DNA from: Secundilactobacillus paracollinoides DSM 15502 = JCM 11969
Lineage (GTDB): Bacteria > Bacillota > Bacilli > Lactobacillales > Lactobacillaceae
DNA: 53,310 nt
Assembly: GCF_001311135.1 (NCBI RefSeq)
Contig: NZ_BBAG01000017.1
Location: 1-53,310 of the forward strand
Reading direction: 5' to 3'
In this document: piece after piece, positions 8,991-20,132 of the stretch
Numbering within the stretch: position 1 is the stretch's first letter
Layout of the letters: each line of letters opens with the position of its first letter
Translations under genes and position numbers: made by a program
Notes under the pieces: model-generated
The model's input: the letters and a program-made list of their open reading frames with translations, nothing else
What the model was told of the DNA's origin: nothing
The model's database searches: none

Positions 8991-9959
8991 CTATTCTTTA
9001 TTTTCAGCCTGGATCTCCTGTAACCGTGACAGGTAATCCTTGGTCTTCAAATATTGATCAAACTGTGCTAAGAAGTGGCCGATACGTGGGATCTTATCCT
9101 TGCCACTCCGGAAGACAAACGCTAATTCAAAGCGAATGTTTGGTTCGAATCGTGCCGTCCAGGTGTTTGGAAAATCACCCTGACCAACGTAGAAGGAGTT
9201 CGGCAGTGCCGTGTAAGCACCAGTTTGCTTCGAGAACCGGAGTAACTGCAACGGTGTGGTAAATTGGGCCACACTAGTTGGCATGTCGACCATGGCGTTC
9301 TTAAACGATTCGCGCATCATGTGGTTTAGGTAGTAGTTATTTGGATACGTTGCCCATGGCTTGCTTGGCAGATCAGCGAACTTGATCCGCTTCTTCTTGC
9401 TCAAACTTTCGTCGTGGTGAATGAATAACAGGTCATCGCTGATGATCCGCTTAGATTCGTACGGCTTCCAGTTCTTGATGGATTCATCAGGCAGGTACAT
9501 GATGGCGAGATCGATCTGGTTGTTTTCTAAACGGTCCCAGATCTCTTTTCTAGTCAGCATGTGGAAGCTGATCTTCACATCAGGATTTTCCCGGTAAGAT
9601 TGAATGGCAAAGTCCTCAAAGACACTGTCTTCAACAGAGGCTAAGATGCCAATCTTGATATCCCCCTGAGTGGCACTGGTGGATTGTTGAATCTCATCAG
9701 CGGCGTCGTTTAAGATATCATAAATCTTATGGGTGGCGTCCAACATGGTGTAGCCGGCATCGGTTAACCGCAGTTTCTTACCAACTGAGTAGAATAAGCG
9801 GGCACCTACTGTCCGTTCCAATTTTTTAATTTGTTGGGTCAAGGCAGGCTGCGTAATGCCTAGGATCTGTGCAGCTTGTGTATAGTTCATTGTTTCTGAT
9901 AATTGTAAAAAGTATGTCAAAGTCTTCGAACTGAAGATGCTTTCTTGCTTGCTTTTCAT
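8991..9959 (-). CDS. LysR-family transcriptional regulator
   Basis: 322 residues. Winged helix-turn-helix at about residues 13-72 (FLQLSETMNYTQAAQILGITQPALTQQIKKLE, given here only as its span; key helix AAQILGITQPALTQ), then a type-2 periplasmic-binding-like effector domain from residue ~100. The ligand cannot be told from sequence. Start at 9959 has AGGAGG 11 bases upstream. No divergent partner: upstream is the 3' end of parC on the same strand, so the usual divergent target gene is missing and the target must lie elsewhere or be itself. A TTGCAA/TATAAC promoter overlaps a TTATAGCTATAA palindrome, a possible autoregulatory site. Confidence 0.88.
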   Translation of the reverse strand: MKSKQESIFSSKTLTYFLQLSETMNYTQAAQILGITQPALTQQIKKLERTVGARLFYSVGKKLRLTDAGYTMLDATHKIYDILNDAADEIQQSTSATQGDIKIGILASVEDSVFEDFAIQSYRENPDVKISFHMLTRKEIWDRLENNQIDLAIMYLPDESIKNWKPYESKRIISDDLLFIHHDESLSKKKRIKFADLPSKPWATYPNNYYLNHMMRESFKNAMVDMPTSVAQFTTPLQLLRFSKQTGAYTALPNSFYVGQGDFPNTWTARFEPNIRFELAFVFRSGKDKIPRIGHFLAQFDQYLKTKDYLSRLQEIQAENKE

Positions 9960-9985
9960 ATTAGGGAAAGCCTCCTAAGGTATTT

Positions 9986-10014
9986 GTTATAGCTATAATA
10001 ACCATACTTTGCAA
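9986..10014 (-). promoter_or_regulatory. Promoter of the LysR gene overlapping a palindrome
   Basis: On -, TTGCAA, 17 bases, TATAAC. The spacer and -10 overlap the palindrome TTATAGCTATAA, which could bind the LysR protein itself. Confidence 0.6.
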
Positions 10015-10060
10015 AATACGCAATTAATGTAATCTAAAAATAACCAATACCTAATAAAAA

Positions 10061-12501
10061 TTAAGATAATGTTAAGGAAGTCGGCTTAAGTCTCAGGATT
10101 TCCGGTGTGCCTTCCTTTTCAATATCGATCACGAAGGACCCGTTGGAATAGCGGGTGCTGAGTGGATGCTCCGCCGGCAAGATATCGTGCATACGCCGGT
10201 GGTCGGTGATTACTTCAATGGCTTGGTCATCTTGCAGTTTTAAGAAATCAACAACTTCGTGCGGATTATTCTTAAGCGCATGCAGCACCATGACACCCTT
10301 CCGCGCCCGACTCGTCACTGGCAATTCGCTTGCCTTCATCTTCTTGAAGGCCCCACGTTGGGTAATCAGACTGACCACGTCATCATCGGTGATCAGCTGC
10401 ATGTCAGTCACACAATCGTCTTCACCAAGATTCATTGACTTAACACCCGTTGTCCGGGCACCGTTGACTGGAATCTCAGCAATATCAAACCGCAGTGCCA
10501 GACCAAGTTTTGACATTAAAAGGACCGTCGTTTGTTCCGGCTTAGCCATGAAGGTGACATCAACCACGTGGGCATCATCGGCCTTTAACTTTTCGTAAAC
10601 CATTGCCCGGCTCTTATAGGTCCGGCTTGGTTGGAGCGCTGATAATTCTGTTCGCTTGATATAGCCTTCATCGGTCGCAATTAAGAACTCACCTGGCGCT
10701 TTTAAATCAGAAAACGCGTAGGTCGCAATGATCTGTTCATCATCAGATAACCCAATCGTTTGGGAAATGTGTTCGCCAGTATCCTTCCACCGGGCATCAC
10801 TAATTTCGTAGACTGGCCGGTAGATCAAGTTCCCCTTATTGGTAAACATGTATAGATGATCCAGCGTACTGAGTTTATCCATAAAGATCGGGTAGTCGTC
10901 TTCCTTTAACCCATTATCATCAGGATCAGAGGCGCTGTACGACCGCACACCAGAGCGTTTCAGGTAACCGTCACGACTGACCATGACCACAACATCTTCG
11001 TCAGAAACAACGACTTCCGTGGAAATCTTCAACGGTGTAATTTCGTCTTGGATCTCTGTCCGGCGATCGTTACGGTACGTCTTATTGATGCTGCGCAATT
11101 CGCCACGCAGGACCTTGTTGAGCTCCTTGGGCTCATCAAGGATCTTATGGTATTCCTTGATACTGTCAGCCAGCTCAGCAGCTTCCTTTTCCAAGGCCGT
11201 AACATCAGTGTTCGTCAACCGATAAAGTTGCAGGGCAACGATAGCGTCGGCTTGTTCTTCTGAGAAGTCATAGGCTTTGACTAAGTTGTCGCGGGCATCC
11301 TTACGGTTTTTGCTGGCACGGATGGTCTTGATCACTTGGTCGAGAATCGACAGTGCCTTGATCAGCCCTTCAACGATGTGTTGACGTTTTTGGGCCTTGT
11401 CCAATTCAAACTTAGTTCGGCGGGTGATGACGTCCTGTTGATGCTCTAAATAAGCGACTAGGATCGTTTTTAACCCCACGTGTTCAGGACGGCGATGGTT
11501 GATCGCCACCATGTTGAAGTTGTAGGTCACCTGCAGATCTGTGTTCTTAAACAGATAGTTCAAGATACCTTGGGCATCAGCTTCCCGTTTCAGCTCAATC
11601 GCAATCGATAAGCCTTCCCGGTCAGATTCATCACGCACTTCAGAGATACCATCTACTTTTTTAAGCATACGCAACTCATCAATGCGTTTGACCAGCACTG
11701 CTTTGTTGACCTCATAGGGGATCTCGCTAACGCGGATAAATTGTTTGTTGCCACGAATGTCTTCAATGGCTGTCTTAGAGCGCACAACGATCCGGCCCCG
11801 GCCAGTCTTGTAAGCTTTTTTAATGCCATCTAACCCTTGAATGATCCCACCGGTTGGAAAATCAGGCCCCTTCACAAACTGCATGAGCTGATCTAAATCG
11901 GCCTTGGGATGGTCCATGAGGTAAATTAACGCATCGATGACTTCGCCTAAGTTGTGCGGCGGAATATCCGTTGCGTACCCGGCTGAGATCCCAGTGGCAC
12001 CATTGACCAGCAAATTAGGAAACTTCGCTGGTAACACGGTTGGCTCATACTCGGTATCATCAAAGTTGAGCACCATATCAACGGTATCTTTATCAATGTC
12101 CCGAAGCATTTCACCCGCAATTTTACTGAGCCGCGCTTCCGTGTACCGCATTGCGGCAGGTGGATCACCGTCCATTGACCCATTGTTCCCGTGCATTTCA
12201 ATCAGTGTTCACGGACCTTCCAGTCCTGACTCATACGGTTGAGCGCTTCATAGATCGAGCTATCGCCATGGGGGTGAAAATTACCCATGACGTTCCCAAC
12301 AGACTTTGCTGATTTACGAAACGGCTTATCGTATGTGTTGCCATCCTTGTTCATCGCGAAAAGGATTCGGCGCTGAACGGGTTTGAGACCGTCACGAATA
12401 TCTGGCAGTGCCCGTTCCTGGATGATTGATTTTGAATAACGACCAAAACGATCGCTCATGACTTCTTCCAAAGTCAGTTCTTGAATATGATCAGCCACCA
12501 T
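10061..12501 (-). CDS. parC: DNA topoisomerase IV subunit A (ParC), one frameshift
   Basis: Type IIA topoisomerase subunit that cuts and religates DNA to decatenate daughter chromosomes. N-terminal breakage-reunion domain with the catalytic Tyr in [10 protein letters not shown], then the C-terminal beta-pinwheel. The frame breaks at 12208-12209, where a run of three T on + has become two; restoring it gives [18 protein letters not shown] and 813 residues, the ParC length. ParC is normally essential, so a sequencing error is the likely cause. Start ATG at 12501 has AAGGGG upstream. Lies 17 bases after parE. I call ParC rather than GyrA because of the plsY-parE-parC context. Confidence 0.93.
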
Positions 12502-12518
12502 CTTATCCCCTTTCGTTA

Positions 12519-14507
12519 TTAGTCGGCGTTTGCGGCGTCAGCGTGCGCTGATTTTGCCACGTTGTTATCTAGAATACTCCCGTCTTCTTCGAGGGTGAAG
12601 GCCACGTTGTCTTCGATCCACTTTCGACGTGGTTCGACCTTGTCACCCATTAACGTGGTGACACGCCGTTCAGCGAGTGACGCGTCATCGATTCGAACGC
12701 GCACCAGTGTCCGAGCCTCGGGATCCATGGTCGTTTCCCAAAGCTGTTCCGCGTCCATTTCACCAAGTCCCTTGAACCGCTGTAACTTGTAGTTTTTGCC
12801 AAGTGTCTTAGTCTTCTTGGCCAATTCATCGTCAGTCCAAGCATAACTGATACTGGTCTTCTTACCGCTACCGGCTTGAATCATGTACAACGGCGGCAGG
12901 GCGATATAGACCCGCCCCGCGTCGATCATCGGTCGCATGTACTTGTAAAAGAACGTCAACAGCAGTGTTTGAATATGCGCACCATCATCATCGGCATCGG
13001 TCATGATAATGATTTTGTCGTAGTTCGCATCCTTGATATTGAACTCATAGCCGACACCAGCACCGATCGTATAGATCATGGTGTTCAACTCTTCGTTTTT
13101 CATCACGTCTTCCAGCTTAGCCTTTTCGGTGTTCAGCACCTTCCCACGCAACGGCAGGATGGCCTGGAATTTCCGGTTACGGCCCTGCTTCGCAGACCCG
13201 CCGGCAGAATCCCCTTCGACTAAGAACAATTCGTTCTTTTCGGCATTCTTAGATTGGGCCGGCGTCAGTTTTCCTGACAATAACCGTTCCTTACGCTTAT
13301 GCTTCTTGCCGTTCCGACTTTCATCCCGCGCTTTTCGCGCAGCTTCACGCGCTGTCCGGGCCCGCAATGATTTGTGGATCAGCATTTGCGCAAACTCACC
13401 GTTTTCCATGAGGTAGTAGCCAAGCTGTTCGCTCAGGACACTATCCACGATGGTCCGGGCTTCAGGTGTCCCCAATTTTTCCTTGGTCTGGCCTTCAAAT
13501 TGAAGGATCTCTTCAGGCACCCGCAGTGAAATGACAGCTGACAGCCCTTCACGGACATCGGATCCTTCCAGATTCTTATCTTTTTCCTTCAAAAGGCCCA
13601 CTTTTTTAGCATACTCGTTGAAGGCCTTAGTCCAGGCACTGCGCATCCCTGATTCATGGGTCCCGCCATCCTTGGTGCGGACGTTGTTGACGAAGGACAA
13701 CAGATTTTCAGTGTACCCATCGTTGTACTGGGCTGCCACTTCAACTTCAACGCCGTCCTTTTTACCGTCAAAGTACATGACGTCGCCAAGGGTCTCCTTG
13801 TCTTCGTTCAAATAGCTGACGAATTCTTTGATACCGTCTTCAAAATGGTAAATTTCTTCGTGTTCCTGATCCTGGCGCTTATCCGTCAAAGTGATCTTAA
13901 CGCCCTTCAGCAAAAAGGCAGACTCGCGTAAGCGTTCAGCCAATGTGTTGAAGTTGTAAACCGTCGTGGTAAAAATACTTGAATCTGGTTTGAAGTGCAG
14001 CCGAGTCCCCGTTGGCTTGCGGGTATTCCCTTTTTTGACCAACGTGGTGACCGGGTGGCCGCCATCTTTAAATTTTTGTTCGTACATCACGCCATCACGG
14101 ACAATGTTGACTGTCAGTTCAGATGACAGCGCATTAACAACGCTGGCACCGACACCGTGCAGGCCACCAGAGGTCTTATAACCCCCCTGACCAAATTTCC
14201 CGCCGGCATGTAGCACAGTTAGAATCACTTCCGGTGTGGGTTTGCCCGAAGCATGCATCCCCACGGGCATCCCCCGACCATGATCTTGGACGGTAATACT
14301 GTTGTCCGCTTCAATGACGACATCGATCTCGTCCCCATAGCCGGCAAGCGCTTCGTCCACCGCGTTATCCACGATTTCATATACCAAATGATGCAGCCCG
14401 CGGCCGTCAGTTGATCCGATATACATCCCGGGTCGTTTTCGAACGGCTTCTAGGCCCTCTAAGACCTGAATGGATGAATCATCGTAAGTTGGCTTCTTGT
14501 TCGCCAC
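12519..14507 (-). CDS. parE: DNA topoisomerase IV subunit B (ParE)
   Basis: ATPase subunit of topoisomerase IV. GHKL ATPase domain at the N-terminus ([34 protein letters not shown]), transducer domain, then TOPRIM with [15 protein letters not shown] and DADDDGAHI, and a C-terminal QRFKGLGEM block. 662 residues from the GTG at 14507; AAGGAG lies 8 bases upstream. The longer frame starts at a TTG inside that ribosome binding site and is wrong. Divergent from plsY, the usual Firmicutes arrangement. Confidence 0.95.
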   Translation of the reverse strand: MANKKPTYDDSSIQVLEGLEAVRKRPGMYIGSTDGRGLHHLVYEIVDNAVDEALAGYGDEIDVVIEADNSITVQDHGRGMPVGMHASGKPTPEVILTVLHAGGKFGQGGYKTSGGLHGVGASVVNALSSELTVNIVRDGVMYEQKFKDGGHPVTTLVKKGNTRKPTGTRLHFKPDSSIFTTTVYNFNTLAERLRESAFLLKGVKITLTDKRQDQEHEEIYHFEDGIKEFVSYLNEDKETLGDVMYFDGKKDGVEVEVAAQYNDGYTENLLSFVNNVRTKDGGTHESGMRSAWTKAFNEYAKKVGLLKEKDKNLEGSDVREGLSAVISLRVPEEILQFEGQTKEKLGTPEARTIVDSVLSEQLGYYLMENGEFAQMLIHKSLRARTAREAARKARDESRNGKKHKRKERLLSGKLTPAQSKNAEKNELFLVEGDSAGGSAKQGRNRKFQAILPLRGKVLNTEKAKLEDVMKNEELNTMIYTIGAGVGYEFNIKDANYDKIIIMTDADDDGAHIQTLLLTFFYKYMRPMIDAGRVYIALPPLYMIQAGSGKKTSISYAWTDDELAKKTKTLGKNYKLQRFKGLGEMDAEQLWETTMDPEARTLVRVRIDDASLAERRVTTLMGDKVEPRRKWIEDNVAFTLEEDGSILDNNVAKSAHADAANAD

Positions 14508-14650
14508 TAAAAAGACTCCTTTCAATCAGCCTACTCGCTGATGAGACACAATTTTAATGTGAATTGTTTATAAATTCTCGTTAACTTGTTTAAAACATGA
14601 TAAAATATGGGCCAGTGCAGTGTAACGAATCCACATTGGAGGAAATTAAG

Positions 14651-15271
14651 TTGAAACTCGTTTTATTACTCATCCTGGCCTATCTGCTAGGCGCAATTCC
14701 AAACGGGGTTTGGATCGGCAAACTCTTTTTCCACACCGACATTCGCAAAGCAGGTTCAGGCAATATTGGCACCACCAACACCTATCGGGTCCTGGATCCG
14801 GTTGCCGGAACCACCGTCATGGTGCTGGACATCGCCAAAGGTACCGTGGCCACGTTATTACCCATGTGGTTTCATATTACCACGGTTAACCCCCTATTAT
14901 TTGGGCTAATGGCAATTCTTGGGCACACCTTTTCGATCTTTGACGGGTTCAAGGGTGGCAAAGCTGTGGCCACCAGTGCCGGCATGTTACTCGCTTACAA
15001 TCCCGTCTTCTTCATCATTGCCTGCTTGTTATTCATCAGCTTTATCTATTTAACCAGTATGGTGAGCCTCGCGTCAATGATTTCTTTTTCAATCATCACA
15101 ATTTTAAGCATCTTGTTCCATGATGTGTACCTGTCAATTATCGCAATTGTGCTGACGATCTTCGTGTTCTACAGACATCGCACCAACATTAAACGAATCC
15201 GTGAAGGCACTGAAAACATGGTACCGTTTGGCCTGGGATTCAGGCACCGCAACCAAAAGTCTTCAAAATAA
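14651..15271 (+). CDS. plsY: Acyl-phosphate glycerol-3-phosphate acyltransferase PlsY
   Basis: Integral membrane enzyme that transfers the acyl group from acyl-phosphate to glycerol-3-phosphate, the first acylation of phospholipid synthesis. 206 residues with at least five hydrophobic segments. Motifs: [14 protein letters not shown] (about residues 35-48), FKGGKAVAT, and the C-terminal [13 protein letters not shown]. Start TTG at 14651 has GGAGG 8 bases upstream; the frame is open further left but lacks homology there. One of only five + strand genes right of the dif-like site; divergent from parE. Confidence 0.93.
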   Translation: MKLVLLLILAYLLGAIPNGVWIGKLFFHTDIRKAGSGNIGTTNTYRVLDPVAGTTVMVLDIAKGTVATLLPMWFHITTVNPLLFGLMAILGHTFSIFDGFKGGKAVATSAGMLLAYNPVFFIIACLLFISFIYLTSMVSLASMISFSIITILSILFHDVYLSIIAIVLTIFVFYRHRTNIKRIREGTENMVPFGLGFRHRNQKSSK

Positions 15272-15312
15272 AGCTTTCTCTTAAAGGACCATCACTCAAT
15301 ATAGACGCAATT

Positions 15313-15346
15313 AAAAGCAGCTGAGGTTTTTTCTCGGGTGCTTTTT
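15313..15346 (+). terminator. Terminator of plsY
   Basis: AAAAGCA...TGCTTTT with an imperfect inner stem (GCTGAG/CTCGGG), then TT. 40 bases past the plsY stop. Confidence 0.65.
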
Positions 15347-15732
15347 TGCTTACAATCTCTTATTATACCCGAAAAATCGCCGAATAGAACTTACGTTTGA
15401 TTAAAAGATGATGATAGTTCCGTGCAAACCGACCCTTTCCAACATTAGGTAATGGTCACGCTGTTCGTATCTAATTATGAACTCAGTAGTGTGTTGCAGC
15501 CGATCGGCATGGCAGCTGCGGCGTCGGGACTAGTTAGCAAGCGTCCTTGGATCGGTGACTAATACGCGATGTAAGAGATCCCTGAATTTCTAGTGGAAAT
15601 TGTTGCAACAAGTTCCGCGGCCCAACGAAGCGACCCATCAGCATTATTACCCTTACTCATCAATGGATATTCACTATTAAACCCACTAAAAAAACGACTG
15701 ATAGTCAACTTATCAATCGCTTCTCACTGGTT
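15347..15732. other. Gene-free interval with a possible decayed coding remnant on -
   Basis: No intact gene. On -, from about 15695 down to 15562, an open stretch reads KLTISRFFSGFNSEYPL, then MSKGNNADGSLRWAAELV and on to a stop; it has a protein-like composition but no start with a ribosome binding site, and I do not recognise it. On + a short frame near 15468-15560 also looks compositionally coding. Either a fossil gene or chance. Confidence 0.3.
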
Positions 15733-16611
15733 TTAAAAGAATCTAATTTGATAGTCTGCGGTAAATTCGGCGTTTGGTTGAATTGTCTGGATGCCCATTT
15801 TCTGGCGGAAATCGCCAGTTGCATTGACACTGTCCGCAATCCCCCACCATGGTTCGATAGCGACAAACGGTGCCCGCTTTGGATAGGGTGACCAAATCCC
15901 GACGTACGGCGCGTTTTCAACCGTCAGCGCTACCCCGTGGTCATTGACCGTGCTGCTAAGCATCACGGTCGTTTCAACGTGGTCCAAATCAAGGATCAGG
16001 GCATCCTGATTAAAGAGGTCATGGTCCAGTTTCAGTGGTGTCGTCAAGTTCAGCGTCTTTTCATGATCCGCGTCGTTATAGGGACCAACCAACGGGATTT
16101 GGGCGTACGACCGCCGTGGTGCAACTGTGATGGCATAGTCTTCAAAACCGCCCTCATACGGGTTCAATGGCACATTAAAGCCTGGGTGTCCGCCAATTGA
16201 AAATGGCATGGCCCGGTCGTCAAGATTAAGCACGTGGTAACTGACATCCATCGTGTGCCCCGTCAAGGTAAAGGTCACTTGCAGGTCAAATTCAAACGGA
16301 TATCTTGTTTTCATCTCATCGTCCGTTAGCAACTGAAAGACTGCGTGGCCGTCATCGTGCTCCAGAACCTTAAAGGTGTAGTCGCGCGCGAACCCGTGCT
16401 GGTCCATATGATAGGTTTCCCCATCCAAGGTGTACTGATTGTCTTGCAAGCGCCCCACGATTGGAAATAGGATCGGCGCGTGTCGACCCCAGTACATCGG
16501 GTCAGCTTGCCAGATGTATTCGATTTTTTCAGCAGCATCGTTCACACTGGTCAACTCAGCGCCTTTTTCGTTGATTTTAACGGTTAAATCATTGCTGTGT
16601 AAGCTAATCAT
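15733..16611 (-). CDS. Aldose 1-epimerase family protein (LacX-like)
   Basis: Beta-sandwich mutarotase-like protein of 292 residues. The block GRHAPILFPIVGRL, HGFARD and SIGGHPGFNVPL carry the conserved His residues and sugar pocket of the LacX/YeaD branch; EPWWGIADS is near the C-terminus. Probably interconverts anomers of a hexose or hexose phosphate; substrate unknown. Start at 16611 has GGAGGA 6 bases upstream; an earlier in-frame ATG at 16629 overlaps the ribosome binding site. Stands alone. Confidence 0.85.
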   Translation of the reverse strand: MISLHSNDLTVKINEKGAELTSVNDAAEKIEYIWQADPMYWGRHAPILFPIVGRLQDNQYTLDGETYHMDQHGFARDYTFKVLEHDDGHAVFQLLTDDEMKTRYPFEFDLQVTFTLTGHTMDVSYHVLNLDDRAMPFSIGGHPGFNVPLNPYEGGFEDYAITVAPRRSYAQIPLVGPYNDADHEKTLNLTTPLKLDHDLFNQDALILDLDHVETTVMLSSTVNDHGVALTVENAPYVGIWSPYPKRAPFVAIEPWWGIADSVNATGDFRQKMGIQTIQPNAEFTADYQIRFF

Positions 16612-16767
16612 GAACATTCCTCCGAACAACTGATTTAATAATTAGTATAGACCTTTCCACCGTGAAAGTCATTTTAAACTTGACTACGAAATCTTAGCGG
16701 GAGGGTTCCTTGTGCGACACTTCTAGTTTATCACAGAAACGGCTTGATAAGCCCGATTAACCGCTTA

Positions 16768-16797
16768 TTGACACCGTTAACGACCTGAACCTAATAG
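16768..16797 (+). promoter_or_regulatory. Second promoter candidate upstream of the alcohol dehydrogenase
   Basis: Perfect TTGACA -35, 18-base spacer, weak TAATAG -10. Less likely than the 16812-16840 promoter. Confidence 0.3.
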
Positions 16798-16811
16798 CGA
16801 CATGTAAATCA

Positions 16812-16840
16812 TTGCACTTGCTCACGAACCTGACTAGAAT
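16812..16840 (+). promoter_or_regulatory. Promoter of the alcohol dehydrogenase gene
   Basis: TTGCAC, 17 bases, TAGAAT; 80 bases upstream of the start. Good spacing and near-consensus hexamers. Confidence 0.6.
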
Positions 16841-16921
16841 GAAGATAAGCATGGTTTTCAGTCCCGCGCTAGCCACACTGAACACATTAAATAGCATTTA
16901 TCACAAATGAGGCGATACAAA

Positions 16922-17965
16922 ATGACAACAACTCAAATTCAAAATTTACCAACGGAAATGAAAGCCTGGCAGGTCACGACGCCAGGTCCCATTGATGGCG
17001 CCGAATCACCACTGGCCTTTGTCACCAAACCAGTACCAACACCTGAACGCGGTGAAGTCCTGGTTAAAGTGTTGGCTTGTGGTGTTTGTCACACCGACCT
17101 GCACGTGACAGAGGGCGACTTGCCGGTTCACCATGAACACGTCACACCCGGCCATGAAATTGTTGGCGAGGTGGTGGCCACTGGGCCCGAAACTAGTCGC
17201 TTTCAACTGGGTGATCGCATTGGTATCCCATGGTTGCGCTGGACCTGCGGCGTGTGTGAATTCTGCCGTTCAGGCCGTGAGAACCTCTGCCCTAACTCCC
17301 TGTACACGGGGTGGGATCACGATGGCGGCTACGCTGAATACGTCACTGCGCCCGAAGGATTTTCCTACCGGATCCCCGACCAGTTTGATAATATCACTGC
17401 CGCGCCACTGCTTTGCGCTGGCATCATCGGCTACCGCGCCTATCACCGTGCCAACTTACCAGCCGGTGGCCGCCTTGGCCTGTATGGATTTGGCGGGTCG
17501 GCCCACATTACCGCCCAGATTGCGCTTGATCAGGCATGGAAGTCCACGTGCTGACCCGTGGGACGGATGCCCGCAAATTTGCGCTGGAATTAGGCGCCAA
17601 ATCTGCTCAGGGTCCCTATGACCTGCCACCAGTCAAACTCGATTCATCGATTATTTTTGCGCCGGTTGGCGACATCGTCCCGAAAGCGTTGGAAGGACTT
17701 GCTCCAGGCGGGACGTTAGCGCTAGCCGGGATTCATCTGACCGACATTCCAAGTCTCAACTACCAGGATCACATTTTCATGAAAGAATCTCACCAGCGTT
17801 GAGAGTAACACGCGGCGTGATGGCGAGGAATTCTTAACCTTAGCGGACCGCTTAAACATTCACCCAGAAACGACCCCGTACGCTTTTGACAAAGCGGATG
17901 AAGCGTTGCGGTACGTGAAGAAAGGCGATATTCGTGGCGCCTGTGTGCTGAAGATCAGTGACTGA
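16922..17965 (+). CDS. Zinc-dependent alcohol dehydrogenase, two frameshifts
   Basis: Medium-chain dehydrogenase (AdhP-like) of about 348 residues, probably ethanol/acetaldehyde interconversion with NAD. Catalytic zinc site CGVCHTD and GHE; structural zinc four-Cys loop [15 protein letters not shown]; Rossmann fold start YGFGGSAH. Frame breaks at 17533-17534 (CAGGC for CAGGGC) and about 17771-17790 (two missing or one extra base); the last part to LKISD ends at 17965. Start at 16922 has a GAGG 9 bases upstream. Own promoter upstream and a strong convergent terminator downstream. Confidence 0.87.
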
Positions 17966-18077
17966 GCATCACATTAGACCGACGACGTTTATCGTTGCAA
18001 CTCAGTACCTAGCTAAAAACGTGTTATTTGGGCGACTAGCGGGTTGTCCACGTTCTTGAACCCATGCAAATAAAACG

Positions 18078-18122
18078 AAAAGACCGTCACAGGCCCCATT
18101 TTCGGGTCTGTGACGGTCTTTT
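18078..18122. terminator. Bidirectional terminator between adh and hslU
   Basis: AAAAGACCGTCACAG pairs perfectly with CTGTGACGGTCTTTT, with an extra inner CCC/GGG pair. A run on one side and T run on the other serve both converging genes. Confidence 0.9.
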
Positions 18123-18142
18123 GAGTTCTGATGCAACACGCG

Positions 18143-19556
18143 TTAAAGAATGTAACGGGAAAGGTCCTTATCCTTCACGATGTTGCCGATCTTGTCATTC
18201 ACATAATTTTCTGTAATGGTAATGTCACCCATCTGCATGTCAGGTCCTTCATATAGGAGGTCTTCCAGCAGTTTCTCCAACACGGTGTGCAAACGACGGG
18301 CACCAATGTTTTGGTTTTCATGGTTCAACTCAGCGGACAGTTCAGCGATCCGTTCAATGGCTTCCATGGTGAACGTGACCTTGATATTATCCGTCCCAAT
18401 CAATGCTGTGTACTGCTTGATCAGTGAGTTCGTTGGTTCTGTCAAAATGCGGACAAAGTCGTCCTTGTCCAGATCATCCAATTCAACCCGAATCGGGAAC
18501 CGCCCTTGTAATTCAGCAATCAGGTCGCTCGGCTTTGATTCAGCGAAGGCCCCGGCAGCGATAAACAGGATGTGGTCGGTGCTCAGCAGGCCGTACTTCG
18601 TCTGGACCTGAGTCCCTTCAACGATCGGTAAAATGTCACGTTGCACCCCTTCACGAGAAACTTCGCCACTGTTTTGATTGTTCTTGGACGCGATCTTATC
18701 GATTTCATCAATGAAGATGATTCCTGTATTCTCAGCGCGTTTGATGGCGTCATGGTTGATGTCGCCTTCGTTGACCAATTTCTCGGATTCTTCTTGAATC
18801 AACACTTCTCGGGCTTCAGAAACAGGCATATTCCGCTTCACACGACGCTTTGGCATCATTTGACCAAGCGTATCGCTCAGGTCAATGCCCATCTGGTTCA
18901 TCATAGGATTATTGCCAGCAGCGGCTTGTTGCGGATCATCCATTTCAATTTCAACTTCACGGTTTTCCAGCAGGCCCTTTGCCAGTTGGTCCGAAACGGA
19001 CATACGTTCATTCTTGATGTCGTCCGTAACCTCTTCTTTAGGCTGTTCGGGGGCAGATGGCATGTTGCCTGTTGCAGTTGTGAGAACATGTTCATCATGG
19101 CCGACATGTCGTTTTGTTGTTTTTGCTTCGGCTTCTTACCGGGAACGATCAGTTTCGTTAGCCGGTTGTTAGCGCGTCTTGCAGCTCAGCACGAACGTTT
19201 TCGAACTGGCTGTCCTTCTCCATCTTAACGGCCACATCAGCGAGACTGCGGACCATGGATTCAACGTCGCCACCAACGTACCCAACTTCGGTAAACTTCG
19301 TGGCTTCGACCTTCACAAAGGGCGCTTTAACGATCTTTGCCAGCCGGCGTGCCAACTCGGTCTTCCCAACCCCGGTCGGGCCGATCATCAACATGTTTTT
19401 AGGGGTGATTTCGTCCTGCATGGCTACCGGTAACTGCATACGGCGGTATCGGTTGCGCAGCGCGATTGAAATGGATTTTTTCGCATCACTTTGCCCGACA
19501 ACATAGTCGTCAAGCAGTGACACGATTTCTTTTGGTGTTTTTGTAATCGGATCCAT
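18143..19556 (-). CDS. hslU: HslU (ClpY) AAA+ unfoldase, two frameshifts
   Basis: ATPase ring that unfolds proteins for the HslV peptidase. N-terminal Walker [10 protein letters not shown], Walker B FIDEIDKI with the inserted I-domain between, and the C-terminal sensor 2 [15 protein letters not shown]. Two homopolymer losses split it: 19166-19167 (two T for three) and 19068-19069 (two C for three); repair gives [14 protein letters not shown] and [13 protein letters not shown] and a 471-residue protein, the family length. Follows hslV by 30 bases in the xerC-hslV-hslU operon. codY, which follows in Bacillus, is not here. Confidence 0.93.
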
Positions 19557-19586
19557 TCAAATTACAGCTTTCTTTTTGGGATTAAT

Positions 19587-20111
19587 TTAGAATTCTTCGA
19601 CTTTAATGTTTTCGTTCGTGAAAATATCGATTTCACTGGCGATACCAAGTGCGGTCTTGGCAATCTCGCCCGCACTCATATCGGTTGCGTGCCGGTGCAT
19701 CGCCAACGCAGCAGCCTGCGCAAAGTTACCGCCGGACCCAATGGCGAGGATGCCATCGTCTGGCGCGATTACTTCACCGGTCCCAGAAACGAGTAACATG
19801 TTATCCTTATCCATCACGATCAGCATGGCTTCAAGCTTTTGAAGACCCTGGTCAGAGCGCCACTGTTGGGCCAATTCAACGGCTGCCCGTTGCAGGTCGC
19901 CATCAAATTCTTTTAATTTAGCTTCAAATTTTTCTTCCAGAGTAATGGCATCAGCCACCCCGCCCGCGAAACCGACAGCGACTTTACCGTCGTAAATTTT
20001 ACGGATCTTTTGGGCTTGGCCCTTCATAATCACCTTTTCACCCATGGTCACCTGACCATCACCAGCCATTGCGCTGTGGCCGTTGTGTTGTACTGCTACG
20101 ATTGATGTCAT
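19587..20111 (-). CDS. hslV: HslV (ClpQ) proteasome-like peptidase
   Basis: N-terminal nucleophile hydrolase forming the peptidase core of HslUV. 174 residues; after Met removal the N-terminal Thr ([10 protein letters not shown]) is the nucleophile, followed by [18 protein letters not shown] and AIGSGG. Start at 20111 is fixed by the Thr-2 requirement; the upstream ribosome binding site is weak, suggesting translation coupled to xerC, whose stop is 21 bases upstream. Confidence 0.95.
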   Translation of the reverse strand: MTSIVAVQHNGHSAMAGDGQVTMGEKVIMKGQAQKIRKIYDGKVAVGFAGGVADAITLEEKFEAKLKEFDGDLQRAAVELAQQWRSDQGLQKLEAMLIVMDKDNMLLVSGTGEVIAPDDGILAIGSGGNFAQAAALAMHRHATDMSAGEIAKTALGIASEIDIFTNENIKVEEF

Positions 20112-20132
20112 CTAAAATCCCAACTTTCTTTT

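Noticed and set aside
12876..13931. Overlapping + strand ORFs inside parE
   Set aside because: Long antisense frames in GC-biased coding sequence; no ribosome binding sites and full overlap with an intact conserved gene.
10061..14507. gyrA-gyrB
   Set aside because: Both subunits look like gyrase at first, but divergent plsY, the order B then A on one strand and the 662/813-residue lengths fit topoisomerase IV.
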